From JAFGBZ01 sp043817715 (GTDB lineage Archaea; Iainarchaeota; Iainarchaeia; Iainarchaeales; JAFGBZ01), in assembly GCA_043817715.1 (NCBI GenBank), contig JBDRGO010000073.1, forward strand, positions 1 through 13,141: 13,141 nucleotides of DNA, written 5' to 3'. Below the pieces are notes generated by a model. That model saw only the letters and a list, made by a program, of their open reading frames with translations, was not told the origin of the DNA and ran no database searches. Positions 11,756 through 13,141 of the stretch are shown here, piece after piece. The translations under genes were made by a program, and so were the position numbers. Numbering within the stretch: the first letter of the stretch is position 1; every line of letters begins with the position of its first letter.

Positions 11756-12667
11756 ATGAAACTTTATAACTCAAAAGAATATTTAGAGGAACAATTCAAA
11801 ACAAAAAATTATTTGGAGATTGCGAAGGAAAATAATATAAGTAAGACAACTATTCAAAGAAAATTAAATCAATTTGGATTGACAAAGCCTAAAATCAGAT
11901 GGTCTGAGTCAGAAATAAATCTATTAAAAGAAAAATATTCAACTATTCAAGATTTAACTATCCTTCTTCCATATAAAACAAAAAGCGCAATATACCATAA
12001 ATCAAACAGACTAAGACTTATTCGGCCAATAAGAAAAAGATATAATTCAATAAATGAAAATTTTTTTAAAAAATGGACAAAAGAGTCAGCATATGTTCTT
12101 GGATGGGGGTTCAGCGACGGAAATGTTTCAAAAGACGGCAAACATTTTGGATTTCATTTGAACAAAAAGGACATAAAAGTATTAAAAAAAATAAAAAAAC
12201 TTCTAAAAAGTGAGCATAAGTTAACAATAAGAGGAGATTATGTTCAATTTCGAATGTATAGTAAAAAAATGTGTAGAGATTTAATATCTTTAGGGTGTAT
12301 TCCAAAAAAAAGTTTAAAATTAGAATTTCCTAAAAAAATTCCGAAAAAATATATTCGTCACTTTATCAGAGGATGCTTTGAAGGAGATGGAACTATTTGT
12401 TTTAATTATCCTAACACAATTAAAATTAAATTAATAGGGACAAAAAAATTTGTTAATTCACTGAGAAAAAAAATTAAAGAAGCATTAAAAATAAAAATGC
12501 CTAAAATAAAAAGAACAAGTAGCATATGGGGAATAGAATACTATGGAAATAATGCTAGAAAATTCTGCAAATGGATTTATAAAAACAATAATAATCTTTA
12601 TTTAGAGAGAAAGTACTTAAGATTTGTTAACCACATGAAAAAAGGGAAGAAAAATGGTAAATTATAA
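11756..12667 (+). CDS. LAGLIDADG homing endonuclease
   Basis: A 303-residue protein. The N-terminal 90 residues hold helix-turn-helix-like DNA-binding segments (YLEIAKENNISKTTIQRKLN; then IRWSESEINLLKEKY). Two LAGLIDADG motifs follow, VLGWGFSDG (114-122, Asp121) and FIRGCFEGDG (203-212, Asp211), so it is a two-motif monomeric-type enzyme with both catalytic acids. It is very lysine-rich (58 of 303) and AT-rich, unlike its neighbours, a sign of transfer. A TATA-like TTTTTAAAG about 20-29 nt upstream of the ATG gives it its own promoter. Its 3' end overlaps the start of intact pth2 by 14 nt. With the pth2 fragment upstream, it appears to be an active or recently active homing gene inserted into pth2; it likely cleaves uninterrupted pth2 alleles (inference). 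Confidence 0.88.
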   Translation: MKLYNSKEYLEEQFKTKNYLEIAKENNISKTTIQRKLNQFGLTKPKIRWSESEINLLKEKYSTIQDLTILLPYKTKSAIYHKSNRLRLIRPIRKRYNSINENFFKKWTKESAYVLGWGFSDGNVSKDGKHFGFHLNKKDIKVLKKIKKLLKSEHKLTIRGDYVQFRMYSKKMCRDLISLGCIPKKSLKLEFPKKIPKKYIRHFIRGCFEGDGTICFNYPNTIKIKLIGTKKFVNSLRKKIKEALKIKMPKIKRTSSIWGIEYYGNNARKFCKWIYKNNNNLYLERKYLRFVNHMKKGKKNGKL

Positions 12668-13007
12668 ACAAATAATACTAGTGAGAACAGACCTTAAGAT
12701 GGGTCAAGGCAAGGTTGGAAGCCAATGTGCACATGCAGCAATTGAAGCATACAAAAAAACATTAAATAAAGACCCTCAAGCAGTTCAAGAATGGGAAAAC
12801 ACTGGAATGGAAAAAGTTGTTTTGAAAGTTGAATCAAAACAAGAATTACTTGAATGGTTTCAAAAATTAAAAAACTTATTTCCCTGCGCATTAATTAAGG
12901 ATGCGGGAAGAACACAAATCCCTGCAGGGGAACCAACCTGTGTAGGAATCGGGCCTGCACTGGAATCAGAATTAAATAAATTCACGAAAGAACTGAAACT
13001 GCTTTAA
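12654..13007 (+). CDS. pth2: Peptidyl-tRNA hydrolase Pth2
   Basis: A 117-residue archaeal/eukaryotic-type peptidyl-tRNA hydrolase, which frees tRNA from prematurely released peptidyl-tRNA. All family hallmarks are visible: KQIILVRTDLKMGQGKVGSQ, QCAHAAIEAY, KVVLKVESKQEL and the C-terminal LIKDAGRTQIPAGEPTCVGI followed by GPA. Length is normal. The first codons lie inside the 3' end of the homing endonuclease gene, and there is no clear ribosome-binding site, so translation may depend on coupling with that gene. The 5' end differs strongly at the nucleotide level from the displaced copy at 11652, which suggests that it arrived with the endonuclease. Confidence 0.96.
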   Translation: MVNYKQIILVRTDLKMGQGKVGSQCAHAAIEAYKKTLNKDPQAVQEWENTGMEKVVLKVESKQELLEWFQKLKNLFPCALIKDAGRTQIPAGEPTCVGIGPALESELNKFTKELKLL

Positions 13008-13041
13008 ATACAACATTAAAAAATACTTTGAATCAATGAAA

Positions 13042-13051
13042 CATTTAAATT
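13042..13051 (+). promoter_or_regulatory. TATA box for the last gene
   Basis: CATTTAAATT at about 13042-13051 lies roughly 22-25 nt upstream of the ATG at 13073, the same spacing as the other predicted leaderless promoters in the window. The gene therefore probably has its own promoter and is not simply co-transcribed with pth2. Confidence 0.5.
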
Positions 13052-13072
13052 AATGAAAGGAATACGTTTATT

Positions 13073-13141
13073 ATGGAACTGAAATTACAACTGGAACTGC
13101 TGCCGTATAAAGCAAAAGGAGCCAAACTTGCACAACAAATC
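13073..13141 (+). CDS. N-terminal fragment of an unidentified gene
   Basis: The frame opens with ATG at 13073 and stays open to the window end (23 codons: MELKLQLELLPYKAKGAKLA, then QQI). Support for a real gene comes from the correctly placed TATA-like box and the codon pattern shared with neighbours. The visible residues are too few to name a family. Confidence 0.55.
   Translation, partial: MELKLQLELLPYKAKGAKLAQQI

Noticed and set aside
11690..12700. The endonuclease segment as an archaeal bulge-helix-bulge intron in pth2
   Set aside because: The downstream gene has its own complete start codon and N-terminal residues, so splicing is not needed, and I found only weak pairing between the two junctions.
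1..13141. CRISPR array, rRNA genes or transposase
   Set aside because: No regularly spaced repeats, rRNA-like sequence or transposase motifs were seen on either strand.

Overview
The window is archaeal chromosomal DNA: AT-rich, tightly packed, with archaeal translation and transcription genes (aEF-1B, the Rpo6/RpoK RNA polymerase subunit, ribosomal protein eS17, Pth2) and archaeal repair genes (Rad50, HerA, NurA). TATA-like boxes such as TTTAAAAA lie about 22-24 nt upstream of several start codons, so many mRNAs are probably leaderless. GGTGA/GAGGTG ribosome-binding sites precede others. Short genes and very small gaps suit a small-genome lineage, possibly DPANN, but the sequence alone does not fix the taxon.

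Layout. 2-232 is the 3' end of a COG2403-like GTPase gene; its stop overlaps the stop of a convergent B3/B4-domain gene. Next come a VapBC module, tRNA-Arg(UCG), and a Zn-ribbon/aEF-1B pair. A short Rad50 (2307-4364) is convergent with rpoK-eS17. On the minus strand follow a 501-aa protein that I read as a catalytically dead family-B DNA polymerase, then HerA and a small Zn-ribbon protein. A scarred zone (about 8300-8740) holds truncated gene pieces, including a copy of the nurA 3' end. A RelE toxin-antitoxin pair, NurA and a DUF4258/DUF2283 pair come next. On the plus strand are an unrecognised 117-codon ORF, a displaced 5' fragment of pth2, a LAGLIDADG endonuclease, an intact pth2, and the start of one more gene.

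How they work together. Rad50, HerA and NurA are partners in archaeal double-strand-break end resection; Mre11 is not in the window. A GC-rich motif (core AGTTCCGGTGCG as read on the plus strand) sits at an almost fixed distance upstream of the TATA box of four minus-strand genes: the dead polymerase, the Zn-ribbon protein, NurA and the DUF4258 toxin candidate. It may mark a common regulon or a dispersed promoter-bearing element.

Most notable: (1) the homing endonuclease appears to have split pth2 and supplied a new, recoded 5' end, leaving the old start with its ribosome-binding site stranded upstream; (2) the inactivated polymerase next to HerA; (3) the shared promoter motif; (4) the duplicated nurA tail flanking a toxin-antitoxin module.
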